The notes under the pieces: generated by a model
What the model was told of the DNA's origin: nothing
Databases searched by the model: none
Seen by the model: the letters and a program-made list of their open reading frames with translations, nothing else
Part shown: in pieces, positions 12,201 to 27,200 of the stretch
How positions within the stretch are numbered: position 1 is the stretch's first letter
How the letters are laid out: each line of letters opens with the position of its first letter
Translations under genes and position numbers: made by a program
DNA from: Alitta virens
Lineage: Eukaryota; Annelida; Polychaeta; Phyllodocida; Nereididae
Reading direction: 5' to 3'
Assembly: GCA_932294295.1 (NCBI GenBank)
Contig: OW028580.1
Coordinates: 29,762,396 to 29,826,395 of the forward strand
DNA: 64,000 nt

Positions 12201-15200
12201 ACCCCCCCCCCCTCTTTTTCTTAGATGGATCAGCCCTTACCATATTTTTAACAAACTAGATCTAGTTATGCTGAAAATACTTGCCGAAGGTTTTTTATCA
12301 TTGCAAAATTTAATAGCAATCCTGAAAAGGATATTTTTGGATGATGAAAGCCATTCCTAAAGTTCCTACCTCTAATCGCTTGAATCTGCAGATGGCAGTT
12401 GACACTTCAACAAAAGTTCCAGTGATGTAGACTCCAATGCAGCCCTTGACACTCGGGTCACATGACGCAGGAGGAGACTCGTCAACCACAGGAGGGGCAT
12501 CTTCACCTGAGCAATCAACTCCTATCCAGCCCTCCTCACAGGTACAGTCACCTGAAACAGACCACGAGACCTGCAGTAAATCTTTTCTGTAAAAGTTAAT
12601 CAGTAAGCCTGACAGACTACAACTTAGCTGAATCACCAAGTACCTTCAAAACAGTTCAGTTGCCATAGCTACTTCAATGTCATACTCCACCACATTCATA
12701 TCAATTATTACTTATAAATGTACATATTTTTTAATAATTTCAAAACTATTTGGGTGAACATTTGAGTAATTCATGGCTTAAAGTGCCGTATAACATATTC
12801 CCTATTTTAAAAAGATTACTGCCCAAATATAATACATTGTATACAAATAAATCCCTCGCCTTTATTACAAGTTCCACGTCCACTGCAAAAGTTGGGACAT
12901 AATTTGTCTCCAAGGTCGGTAGGTGGTCCGATTGACCCGCCTCCATTGTCTATCCACAGCGTGGTGTTCTGCGTCACCTTAATGGTGCATCTCGAAGTGA
13001 AAGCAGCGAGACTCACAGCCACCCAGACTGTGTCATCCGACATCTGAAATTTCCAAGGTGGACTAGAGCAGAAATCAACCAAGTTCTGCTGCTGAAAGAT
13101 AATGTCACAATTGATAAGTTTGGGATCTGGTTTTACCACCAAAATAACAAAAAGTAATACCCGAATATCTGAGACGCAGTCTTCAACTATATTTTCCCAC
13201 TCAGCAGTGTCCAGTATATCGGAGCAATCAGTGCCAATGGTGCTATTGAAGATACTCTCCCTGCAGAAAATCCTAGCCTCTTCTTCCGTGATACCAGATG
13301 GTGTGGGGAAGATTAAATGGATGGTGCTCTGTATGTAAAAATTGTGGTTAAAATCTTTAATATATACATGTATACATATATGCTGTGACGTACAAACCCC
13401 CTTCCCCTTCTCCAATAAGGAAGATGCCTCTGAGGCTCTCATGGGAAAAGCACACTTTTTGTAGTTGCCACAGTCTGCCAGTTAGATTTTGAAGCTCGCA
13501 CAGTGTATGTATTTCCAAAGGATGTTGTGATAAACAAGAGAGCTCATGAATATTTAAAAGCACTGAATTTTGTAATGCCATCTGGTATGTTCCATGACAA
13601 AAATGGTAGCATTTTAATATTAAGACAAAAAAAAACATACAGAATTTGTTGTTGAGTCGAACGTAAATGTCTCATTATCTGGAAGTTGTGTGCGACAGCC
13701 TTTGGGTTCGAGAGCTTGATTAACGAATTGCAGCGTTATATCATCACCTTTGAAGCAAAACCAAAGGCAATTTAGCGGTATTCCAAGCAAAATATTTACA
13801 GCAGAATTCAATATCAATTCATCAAAGAGTGCATATTCCCATACAAACCATTCACGTAGTGAGTGCCAATAGGACAGTTCTTGGAGTCAAAGTTGGCACC
13901 ACAGACGTCTGCGGAGCCATCTTGGCAATGACAGAATATCCTGTCTTTGATGGTCCTTTGAAGTTTGCCAACCTTCCCAGCACAGAATCCGTTGAATAAG
14001 CTTTCATTTGTGGAAACTCTGGTCAAATAAACAATTATCACAAGAAGAGTATAATAGGAAATGCATACATATAAAATATCACTAAAATTATTGCAATTAA
14101 GAGACGACTGACCTCCAGCTGTTGGCAAACTCGTCGATGCCATCTAATGAAATAACTGCAACTGATCCATCCAAGTGAATCAGATCCTCAACTCTTGAGC
14201 CATCCCATGAGCCACACAAGCCTGATACAGAAAATATATTAAAAAACACACTAGTCAGATTACACCAAGTCACAACATCAAATCACTAACAGGTGTTACT
14301 CTACACAAAACTTCAAAGCCAAAACCTGGAAGCAATAACTAAATTACCTAATGTCCTGCCGAAGTCCATTGCTGATGGGGTAATATAAGTTTCAACTGCA
14401 CCACTGATCCCGCCCCGTTCCATTTTAACCTCTGTTCCAGTTGGTAGCACAACCTAATATATCAAAACATTAAAATGTAAAAAATAATAAATATGTGAGA
14501 AGTTTTGATCATCATTCAAGTAGCATATCTTCAAATTAGCCATTCATGTGCCTAATAGTTCTAAGTGAAATTCTGTTTTACTTACCACAAACTGATTGCC
14601 ACCTCGATTCCTTAATATTCTTGTACCAGGAGTGAGTTCGTCATTCAAGTACAAGACTACAGGAATGTCACTTGCCTCCTCATCGCTGCAGCTGCCTACA
14701 ATGAACACATCGTCTCCAGACCTCACAGCAACTGCACAACTGCAAGTAGGTACTTGGCCAGGGGTCCAACAGCCCCTTGTGAAGATATGAACCTGCAAAA
14801 TGAGGACAAAGTTGTTACTGACAGGCACCATAATCTTCAATATTATATTCTACACATGTGACTACTGCTAGAAAGCGTGAAATTGCTGAAACACTTAGTT
14901 TAGAAAATATGTTAACGATATCACATTTCATGAAATCACAGGCTGAAAGAGGCAGACAGATACCTATATATAGATGTATAGACATCTCAGTTAAAAAATT
15001 CTATCACTTGATCGGTGTCACAGAAATTGACATGCGGCAACTTTTGGAATATCACAAAAAACTGCACACTTACTGCATAAGGCAATGTCGCATGTTGATA
15101 AAGAACAAATTCGCCCTCCATGTGCATATCGTAAGTCCTGTAAGAAAGGTGTAGATCAAAATCACCATCAAATTATGTTCAAAACATCTCTGCTGTACCT

Positions 15201-18200
15201 AAAATAATATACTGACAGAGCAATGTTGATGAAATTAAGACTCATACTCACTGTCCATCGAAGCTTGCCATGTGAGGGTCACTGACCGCACTGCATGTCC
15301 CTGTGTAAGACTGCTCTTCAACTTCAATCTGAAGTATCAAGCCATACATAAGGATATCATGCAATATGAAGTATCAAGTAAAATAATACATAAGGATATT
15401 ATGCAATATGAAGTATCAAGCAAGTATAATACATAATGACATTATGCAATATGAAGTATCAAGCAATATAATACATAAGGATATTATGCAATATGAAGTA
15501 TCGAGTAATATAATAAATTAGGTTATCATGGAATCTGAAGTATCGAGTAAAATAATACATAAGGATATCATGCAATATGAAGTATCAAGCAATATAATAC
15601 AAATGGATATTATGGAAACTGTACAATATTGATCAGAATACAGCTCAGCAAAGACTAAAAATGAAGCTTGAAACTTAGTTGAAAATGTCTTACAGCCGTC
15701 TTGACTTACCTCATAAGATGTAATAAGATTTTCAAACACCACCACTCCCATAATCATGTGACGTTCGTAAATGTTGAGGGTTACTGTAAAGTGGCCATCA
15801 ATACGAAAATCATTGTGAGCCTGAAGGGAAAATAAAAATCCAGTATCACTTTAAATATCATTTCTTCACAATGGTGGTTTGACAAATACAATGAAATATG
15901 CCAGAAGATGTATGCTCCCACTTTTATTGGCAAAACAATTCCTTCATTCCAATTTTCATCGGTAACTTCCACTCCACAAAAAGCAGATAGCTCATCATCA
16001 TCATCCCAGGGCACGACTGCTTGGGGGACTATCTGCCCAGCCCACTTCCCCTGACACTCGTATTCTCCATGTCTGAAACAGCATAGGTGTAATATGCATT
16101 TCATAGATCTGCTGATCTGCTAAATTATCCAAGCATAGGTCATACAGTACCCATACCTCTCAAATTGCGAAAATATGCGAATCTCACACCGCTGGCCCTC
16201 AGGAACTTTTGACTGACAGAGGTATTCTGGCGGCATAGAAGCGATGAATCCAAGCGCTATTTCAGGCCCTCCTTCCAATACAGTCAAGGAATCTGGTGAC
16301 ACAGCCTGTTACAAAGAAAATTCAAGTCTCTCATGCCAATGTAGCTTGAGGAAAATACAATATGTCCGTATCTATTCCATTTTTCATTGCAAAATAATAA
16401 AAGTGGAACTGTACATACAGAAATAGAGGGGTGAAACACAGGGCTTTTCTTAGCACAACTTCGTGTTGCATTACAATCATCTGCCACACAAATTTCCACT
16501 TGACAACGAATCTGTTAAAACAAATTCCACAATTTCCCTACATTATACCACCATTAGTCCATACACATAATCATAAATCTTATAGAATATAACTTTTAAA
16601 AGGACAACTTACCCCTTCAAGGATGAACATGCCCTTGCTTAGTCTAAGTTTAACAATTTCCGGATCTGATGACACGTTCCGTGTGAACTCTGTAGACGAG
16701 TACTCGACCCCTTTAGAGTTCACAAAGGACACAACATAGATGTAATTCACATCGCCTGATGGCAATGGACAGAATTGACATTCTACCGATGGTCTACCCT
16801 GGATGAAAGACCCAACGTTTAATGATGGATTAGATGGCAGTCCCTCTGGGCCTGAAATTTGCAATAAGCAGGAGTTTAGAGACTTTTTTTTTCAAATTTT
16901 AAGGCCCTAAAAGATCAAATTAATAACATTTAAAAAAATATATTTTTTTTTACCTTGAGGACATGTGCTTTTCTCATTTATTTCAGACAACTCAAGCACA
17001 AAGTCATAGATTTGCAAACAAGCAAAGCTTTCATTGACGCCTTCACTATGTGCACCAAACTGCATGTCCCCCTTAGTCATCGGAGCCATGGGCGAGCTAG
17101 TGAAAGTATTGAGCAAGGCACCATCACTGTAAGCCTTCACCTGGTTTGGATAAGAAACTAATATTAGATCCAGTGTCCAGTGTCTTCAGTTTACCATTTC
17201 GAATTAAATGCAAAATTATTGTAAGAGGCGTGTACGATGGCTTAAAAATTCCAGTACATCGAAAAGAGGCGTGTACGATGGTTTAAAAATACTAGTGTAT
17301 CAAAAGTATAATATATCCTTCTCTCTTATCACAACAACTAACAACTAGACATTGGTCAGATCCACTTACCTCCGATGTCATAAAATCGTAGGTCACAGCC
17401 AAAGTGTTCCACTGATTCATGAGCCAAGCACCAGAAACTGTAAAGTTCTCTGGCACTGGATTTGACCAACTTCTGAGGCTTATCTGCAGATCTGTGTCAA
17501 ATCCATTCAAAGACATTCCCTCATCATACGCTATGATCCGTCTGTGGCCAGCTGTCTCTGGATATATCTGAAAAAGGAAAATTATAATTGAGCAAATTGC
17601 AAAGCCTTTGTATCACAAGGCATGGAAGTCAGATTCAGTACTTTGGATACTGTATAGTGCATTTGCAGAGAGCACGCATCAGTGCAGAATAAACTTTGGG
17701 CAAGACAAGAGAATAAAAGCCATGTATTGGGAAATGAAACTTGATTTTATTTAATTAGACAAACATTCGTGAATTCAAGCTTTTCACAGTGACCTATCTA
17801 AATGTTCTTAAGTAACATATTTGAAGTCGTCTCCCTCCTACCTGGAAAATGACCGTGTAATCATAGATGACATCCTGGTCATTGTCAATAATCATCGGTG
17901 ATCCGAGACTAACGGCTGAGTCAGAATTGCCATCAGGTCCAGGGACAAAGGTGATAAAATCACTCTGGGTACGGACACTCCCAGATAAAGATGACAAGCC
18001 ATAACACGAGTTGAGTGGAAAAACAATGCTGTTGTTCATCGCTGAAGAAAAAAAAAAAACTCCTATTTCAATATATCTATTAGATGTACAGTCAAGAATT
18101 CCAAATAATTTAGACTTTGGTCATTCCTAAAGCAGACAAAATCATGAGGTACATATACTCAATGGGGAGAAAAAGTAACAGAGCCTACAGGGGCAATACA

Positions 18201-21200
18201 ACTGTAGCACATGAAAAGACAATAAGATGAAGTCACTACACCATTGTTGCATGGATGATGTCACAATATAGATGACTGATCAAAGTAAAAGTAATTTTTG
18301 AAGTACAGTTTAGCAATTGGCAAAGATATAATACTCACAGAATGCACCAGACCAGCTGTTTGAACTATTGGACGGTACACACAGTTGGGCGTCATCTGCC
18401 GGGTTGACTGCTCCTCTGGCATAGCACATTTCATCAATGAAGCATGTATTATCCTACAAAGAGCCAATGACCATATCTCTCACATATGTAAATTGCTCAC
18501 ACCATCTATATAGTCCTATTGGTAGAAATGTTGGCTCAAGTGTAATATAAACCCGTGACATCATATGCTTTGATTTAGTGAATGACGTCACAAACAACTA
18601 CTTTATTTAAAAAAAATTTATTGATTTTTTTCTTTTCTTGGGGGCCCAAACCTCCACTAAACTACACATATAAATGTTATTCTAATTGTGCCAAAAACTA
18701 GAACAGTCCAAACCACAATATATTTATAATAAAAACCGAATCACTACAACGTTACTACACCATTGGCACTATTTAAGTTAATATTAGGCTTGGTCCGAAA
18801 TATTCGGTACATACCTTCATAGCACATGAGCCGTCATTAAAGTTGCATTCCATGCAAACTGCATAATAGGTCAGTACGATCACAAAATTCACTGAAAAGT
18901 CCACTCTATTATTAGTGAGTTTCACGGAATAGCTGCCAAGACTGGACGGCAAATCACATCTGATCTGCGTGGTGCTCACAAAACTAGGCGTTACATCCTC
19001 TGTTACAGAGCCCTCAATCCAACCAGATTCATTCAGCTGAAAAAGATTAAAAAGTTTAAATATATGGAGCAAACTTTCAGTATTCTGATAAAAATATATT
19101 CAATGTTGTAAAACACTTTCAAATCCCGGATGAAATTGTAAAAGTAATAATATTTAATAAATAGTCTAAGGTGTCATAGGCTTCTTGAATATGGCAATAC
19201 ATAATATCATCATGATATAAAGGATGCTGTTAAATTTAGCAATTTAATAGATGGGCAAAACAAAGGTTTGGAATGGGGGAATTGCAGTGTAGTGACTATT
19301 TAAACAAGTTGCAGCCCTATACACGTGGCCATTAAGGCAGCTATGATATTTACTTTTAGAACAAAAAAGATGTTTGACACTTACTGAGATTGATGTAAAC
19401 TGGCACGTGAGATTGTCAGGGACCAGGAAATTGCTTCCATATATGGTTATCTGAGTACAAGGCTCCTGTTGGTCACATGTTATGCGATTCCTACTTTCAT
19501 CATCCCCAATGACAGGGGGTGAATTGAGATCCAAGCTGCAATCGGAACCTGCGAGACCTTCTTGGCAGGAACACACCCCTGAGTGGATAACAAACAATCA
19601 TAAAATGTTCATCTAAATTTAAGGTATGAAGCAGTCTAAAGGCTAAAAACTGAAATTTTCTTTAAAATACAAATATTCGACTCGGAGAGATGGGACTTCA
19701 CTTACCATTCGCACAGCTCCCCTGCCCACTGCAGTTATTAGGACACAAATTTTCAGTCACATGTTCCGGCAACTGTCCATCTTGCCATTCGTTGGGGTCA
19801 TTCACAAGGAGGGTAAGGCACTGTTGCTTGAGCGACCCAATCATGCCCTCTGCTATGTCCTTCAGTCCAGAGGCCTAAACAGGGGAAACAGTTGTACAGT
19901 GTTACGGGAGACTTTTCAGCCAACCCCTAGAGCTCCATGCCGGCCCTCACTACCATTGTGACATCATCAATGTAATCAATGACCCGATTGTGTGATGGCG
20001 TCATCAAACAATGGCTTTAGGACCGGCATATAGCCAAAGAATAAGTACCAAGAACACGCACTCTCGTAAGTAGGATGCGCTATGCCTACAGGGAAAAGGA
20101 GGCGCATTGTTAACCAATCTGATTATGTCATGAAGAGAGAACAATTGGTACAATTGACATCCAATTATGACGTCATTGCATCGATCCTACATTAAGATTG
20201 ATCAGCTTTTCTTGTAAATTTGTGATAATGTACTTTATTCGCACACTAGGACTCAAGCCCCCACTGAAATCATTTGGAACTGACATTTCAACTATTAAGC
20301 AGTCAAATTGAAGAAACTATGAACTGGACAGAGCTATATCAAAATTAAATTTTTTATCCACTAGGGGTGTTGAAGTGTGCATCTACTACTCCCAGAATGC
20401 CTGGCCTGCTATGCATGCTGGAAAAAGGAGGTGCAGCATTTACAATGTAAATACTTAACATAATGTATCTGACATCAGACTGTTGGTTTGCAACTTCTAG
20501 CCAGCACCTAAACCTGTTTGTCCAAAGGAATGATTCCTGCCACCACTGGTCAGAGGCAGGGTAGTATTATATAAAGTACAGGAAATATCATTTAAATAAA
20601 AACAGTTTATAACAAAGGGCACATACAGCAACATCCTCAATGCAGCCATCGATAACAGCATCTATGTTGATGCTAACTGCTCCCCCGCAACCACTGTCCC
20701 TGGCCCAGCCAGCCAGCACTGCATGACAATGTGCATGGATTTCTTCAATAGTCAAGCCTCCCACGGGTGCACCTGCTTCCTGTAAAATAATGGATTCACT
20801 ACTATCATTTCCTTTAGAAAGACAAGGATCCATAAAAAATGACATGGAACAATTGCACCAAAGACTTCATTCAGACATTATCTTAGCTTATAAAACCAGC
20901 TGCTATAGGGGAGCTTAAATGATGAAATATATAACAGCATTTTATTCGTACAATCTGTACAGTATTATACATGTGTAAAAGAATTGAATACATTATATTA
21001 TATAATTATTTATAACATAGTGAGAATATTAAAAATTGAATATTATTGCGGGTGAAGCCAGGTATTCAGTTCATTGTCTCTCGCAGCCACAAGTTCAGTC
21101 ATTAAATTTATCACATATTTGGTAGAAAGACAAATTTTAAGCAGTTAATGTCACAATTCCATCTCTTTGACAGAAATTTGGTGTTTCTGTATATTATAAC

Positions 21201-24200
21201 CCCTGTAAACCATACTGCTGCCATGTATGATTTTAACATTGAATTTTTGCATGTCGGAATATGAATTTTACTAGGCTGATATTCCCAGTTGATCTATCAA
21301 ACAATAGGACATGGAGATTTGCTAAGTACAAGTTTAGCTGAATGTCGCTCGCATGAGAGGTTAAGTAAGACCTTCAGTTGGTCATGCAGCCGTTGGCAGT
21401 TTATTCTTTTGACTTATTAACATTTTAAACCAATTAGAATCTTCGAGATGCATGTCAGTGCATTAACAAGACCTGATTCACTCACATCAGGCACAAACTC
21501 GATGTCTGCTATGAAAATGTCCGCATCATCGCCACCACATCCTTTGGGTGCCATGCTCAGGGCAGCGTAAATTGATGTTATATCTTCTCCTGTGTCTGTC
21601 ACTTGGAACATGGGACATCTGAGACACAAAACAAGCACTTACTAGTAAACATGGATATATTAATAGTATCTAAAGAATAAAAATACTTTAATCGAAGTAA
21701 AGTTCAAGTGCACCAGACCCAAATATAGCATCATGGATCAGTACCTCCTCAGTTGGTAATCAGCACCACAATTTGCGTTTCCACCGGTCATGCAGGCACA
21801 TGATTCTGTGACTCCAGCGGAGTTGAGCACAAATTCACCAGGGCAAAATCCTGAGTAGTAGGACTTTCCTGTGACCCTGATGAGAAAATTTAAAAACATA
21901 AATTTTTTGATAGAGATGGTCTATAAAATTATTTTGTATAACTTTCACCAAAACACATTCAAACCTAGCTGATTTCAAACTTACCTCCAACTCAACATGA
22001 AAACATCAGGATGGCTACTCGTATCAGGATCGACAAAGCCCATACTGGTTGTCAAATCATTCGAGGGATCATGATCAAAAGTACCACACAGCCCTGAAAG
22101 TATTCTTTTATATCAATACTGAAGTATAACTGCATTTTTTGTCCAACTTCACAAAGCAATTGCCAGTGATCCATCCATTTTACAATTGGAGAATTTAGCA
22201 TGTAATATGAATAAAAGTCACAGCGGATCATTACCTTCAGTTTTTCCATAGTCAATAGGAGCTGGTTTATAGAACACCAAGAGATACACTACATAGCCAT
22301 ACTCAACTGTGAGGACCCCGCCATGCGGAAAGAGAACCTGTAAAATAAAGATAATATTTTGCACTATACAAAAAATTACAAATCATCCTCTTGAAAATGT
22401 TCACAAGGTTCTAGCAAGAAGATCTCCTTCTTACAACCATGCTTGATTTCTATAAACAATCTTAGGGACATCCTTCCAAACATCTTCAATTATGTAATGT
22501 AAAATAAATATGCCATTGTCATTCACTAATAACGATTTGCTTGGATCTCTTGGAAAACCAGGAGGGCACTTGATTGCTATGAATGCGTCTTAGAGTGTTC
22601 CTCCTGGCCTCTCATACACTGTTAATAGATTATATTGATTGTTTCAACTTTTTTATATTATTGTCACCTGTATGAAGGCAAATAAATTCGTCTTGAGTCT
22701 ATATATTTCACTTGCCTCATACTTCTTCCCAGGTACAATTTCCTTCAGATAAGTTCCCGATGTTAACCCTCCGTTCACATACATCCGTATACTGGGAGGC
22801 ACATTTAGCTTCGATTCAGGATATTCCTTGCAAAAATCTATGAGAATGACATCGTCCTCAATTCTGGCAGCCACAGCGCAAGTGCAAGCAACTGTGTTGT
22901 AACATTTCCTCAAGAAAGTTCTCACTTCATACAGCTGAGACTTGTGGCGGTAGAGGATAAACTCCCCTTCAAAGTAGTTGTTGAATTTCCTGTCAAAAGT
23001 AATCACCATAAAGGCATTTCAGCTCTTGTGTCAACTTTCAGCAGCTGGTTCTCTCTATTAGGGCTACACACTGTACTTCAAAAGTGCCAAAATACATTTA
23101 AACAAATCATATATCAGGACCATAGCCAGCATGAGACAGAGGAGGCTACTGCCTCGTCTGGTGTGCGTAAATTTATTTTATCCCAATTTGGACAGAAGTC
23201 CTAAAATTTAATTTTTTTAACTATTTTTATGTAGTTCGTCTCATCTGATTTCAGCCACTGGCTATGGCACTGCACATATAAGGGGATATAGAGATATATA
23301 TATATATGTCTGTGGGTATTTTGTCATACTTACAAGCCATCAAAGGTGATGTAGTGGGGATCGCCAGTAGCATGACACAAGACATTGTCATTCACATCAT
23401 TAATTACAATCTGCCAAGAAAAAAAAAGGTTAAACAGGTTTACTGTTTTTACATGAGATGAGTAGCTAGTTCAGGCATTTTTAATTCTTGACAATTCATT
23501 ATCATAATGTAACAAAAAGACAGACCGACAGACAATAATTTAATTTGACCTAATTTGGTACATCATTTTTTATAAAAATATACAGTCAGGAGACCTCGTT
23601 ATGGCAATTACTGTCGCTGCCACTAACCACCCCATGAATAACATATTATAAATAAAAATTTGGCGTATCAGTGCAAGATCCCGAGTCAGAATAAATTGCT
23701 TCTCAATTTTGGCAGACATAGCAATTAGAAATGAAGCATGTTTCAGAGTAATTATTTATGATGTAATTTTTAATATACCTTAGATAACCTTCCAAGCTGT
23801 GTGAATGAATTTTGTCCGTTATTATTGAGGTTTAATGTAACATGGCGATTTGTTATTCAATATGTGATATCATTAATAAATTTTTATTTAAACCTTTTTT
23901 TGCACGCTTATTCAGAGGTTATTGGTTAATCACAAAGTACTGTTGTACATACAATGAAAACTGCAATAAACAAACCTCAACCGATGCTGCCTCAATTTTG
24001 GGGTAAGTGATCATGACATCAGTGGTATTAAAAACAGTCTCCCTTGATATTCTTATTATTCTATCCTGATTTCCATCAACTAAGAAATCAGAGACACCCA
24101 AAAGAGGAATCTCCACAACCTGAAGCCAAGTGTCAGTGGTGATCACAATGCCACACGCAACTATCATTTCTGCGTCCACTTCTTCGGGATATCCTACAAG

Positions 24201-27200
24201 CAAAGTTTATAATCCATGAAAATTGTTGAGAGAAGCCTTTCACAAGCAAGACTCGGTCAAGATCATGCAGCTAGATTTCAGGTAAATCATAAAATTTGGC
24301 TACAAGAGTATCTTCCATTACTTGCAAATACCTAGCCAAGCATCTTCAAGTACTTGGAAACAGCTAAGAATAGCCTTTGATTTGAACAAGTATCAGGGCT
24401 TGGTTTGTGAAACCTACCAAGATTGCAATTTTTTTTACATGATAAGTGCCAGATACCTAATTATAATGCAATTACTGAATAATACAAGCCGGTCCAGCAA
24501 TTTACATGGCAACCCATGTTGTGGTTTTGAGGTCAGGCATTGGGAAAACATGAAGTGTTTGGATGACATGTCATGTTTTAGATCTTTTCATACTCTCAAT
24601 TATAGCCAATAAAAGCTGTGCAACTCACCTACAACAGCCTGAGGAATGAATGAGCCATCCAGACATTTAAAGTCATCTTTTGATGCATCCACTGAGATGG
24701 TCACCTGCAGGGTGCATGTCCCAGGGTCCTGCTGTTCACCTTCTGATGTGCGATTTGGACACATGAACATCGGGGAGAGAGTTGCCCCGACAGAGACATA
24801 CACCATCTCACCTTCAGTAACTGAGATGGGACCAGCAGTTATGACCTGTCAAAACATCAAGGAAAAAAATGTATATGAAACTACATTAACGTAATGTTAC
24901 ATAACAACACCATATGACAAAGACAATAATATGCTTAAAAAATTAGAAGATTTCTGTAAAACGTACAAAAATCAATTCATGCAATTCGTTCCGATGAAGA
25001 CTTTGAACAAAATTTAGAAATGATCATTATGCTAAACTAGTCAGGTTGTTGTGATACAATGATTGTCATTGCAAATATTCTCACCTTGATGTCTGGAATA
25101 TACGGTTCGCTTTCAGCAGGGCAACGTTCCAAACATATTCCATCCTCACAGCCTATTATGATGCACATTATCTAATAACCAGAAAAAGGACACAGTTATT
25201 ACTAAAAATTCTATCTTAATTTTCATTTTATTTACAGAAGTTAAACCAGCAACAAATCTGTTTGTCCTAATCATTACATCCAACCTGTTCAATGAATGTT
25301 CGATTGGCTTCGATCATCTCTGATGGGAGTGTACTAGACACTTCAGTTTGTGTTTTGTTTCTCACAACTTCCTCATAATATACCTGCAACAAAGACAGGA
25401 GATTGGTCACAAAACATAATTAGATGTTATATGTAATGTATCTATTTTAAGGAATGCAGAACCTAAAAGCAAAGAATACATGCACACAGACTCACCATTG
25501 TGTCGTCAATGAACCAGTGAACTTTGTAGAGGACATCTTTGTCAGGTACTGGATCCACAGAACATCTTAATGAATAGTTGTGTGCACTTTCTAGATCCAG
25601 AATTTCAAGTTCAACCAGAGGTGCAATTGGAAGTTGAAGAATACCTGGGAAGAGTTCAGTCAAACAGGAAAAACCCATTATAACAACAATGATAAATGGT
25701 TAGGGCCATTCCATTTTAAAAAAGGGGGGTGGACCTGAACATTTTTAGACCCCTCAGATTGGAAGACCTATTAGCAAAAGCAAACATACTACAATATCAG
25801 AGCTGTACCTCAACTCGTTTTTGAGATATTTTAAATACAAAGTTTTGGAAAAAATAGCATTAAAATGACCTGTGACATTGAGAAATGGGTCAAGGTCATT
25901 TCGGTTCTACAGAATTGTAGTACTACCTGAGGTCCACCTACCCACCAAGTTTCGTCCCGGTAGGACCAAAATTAGGCGGCGAAGAATAATAATAATTTTG
26001 ACAAAAACAATACTATGGTGAATCATAAATAGCAGTTTCTTACATGCAAGGTTTTACCAACTAGAGTTATAGCAAGTATATACCTGGATCACAGTCGTTT
26101 AGCGCTTCACCAATTTCTTGTTGGCTCAGTGCCCTGTCAAACACCTTGAGGCAGGACATACTTCCAATGAAGTTCTCACCAGCCACCCCACCAATACTTA
26201 TGGCCTCTTTGGTGTGCATTTTTGGTCTTTCCTCAAAAGTCAAACTGCTGCCCTCCTGTCATTGAGAAACACAGTATGTCAAAATTTGACGTTAGTTGCC
26301 TCCTTGTGAAAACATCTTTAATTATATTAAAATATTTATCGTAATTAAATGCAACTTTCGCTTACAATGTTGTCAACATAGACTCTGGCAATTCCTGTGT
26401 TGTAATCATATACAGCGGACAAACGGATCCAAGTGTTCAGAGGCACATCAGTTATCTCAGCAACTTCAAGACCCAAGGGTTGGTCCCTTTCTTGCGGGTG
26501 AAAGACAATCTTGCCGACATCGTCTGACATCAGGGCAGTCAGTCCAAGGCCACGGTCTGAGCCATAATTGATCAAACTGCCAGCATTTTCCATGAACAAG
26601 TGCATAACGATAGTGATGGAATACTCTGTGTCAGTCTCAGCACCAGGTGCACCGTCAATGACTATTATTTGATCACCAGTAAAACAAAGTGCAGAAAAGA
26701 CTTTGCCATCCCTGTCCACCACATACTTCCTTTCTTCAGGAAATTGCACGGTTTTTGGATTACCAGAAAATTCTTCCTCTCCAGCACATTTGGTCAGGGG
26801 CAAGAAAACCACTGGTTTCTCCGCTGGATAAATAAAATGCAAATGAATTATTTTAAGAAAAGCATAATTACAATCAGGATTTTGAAAAATGAGATATCCC
26901 ACACCGGAACAGCCAGATTATGGTCTTACATCCTGTGACTGTCCAATCATTTGCATTTATGGATGGAACACAACTGAGGCGGGCATCGTTAGGATTCTTG
27001 TCACTATCTCCGTAGCACTGGCCATTGATGATACAGGACTCACTCTGGAAATGACCATAACTCCTTTACGTATTCATACTTTCAGACAACAAAGAATGAG
27101 ACAATGCAAAACACACCATATTCGAAACAAATACATTTCAAAGGCTTTCCATTCACATGCCAGTATCATATATATAGCCCAAAACTTCAATACCAACACT

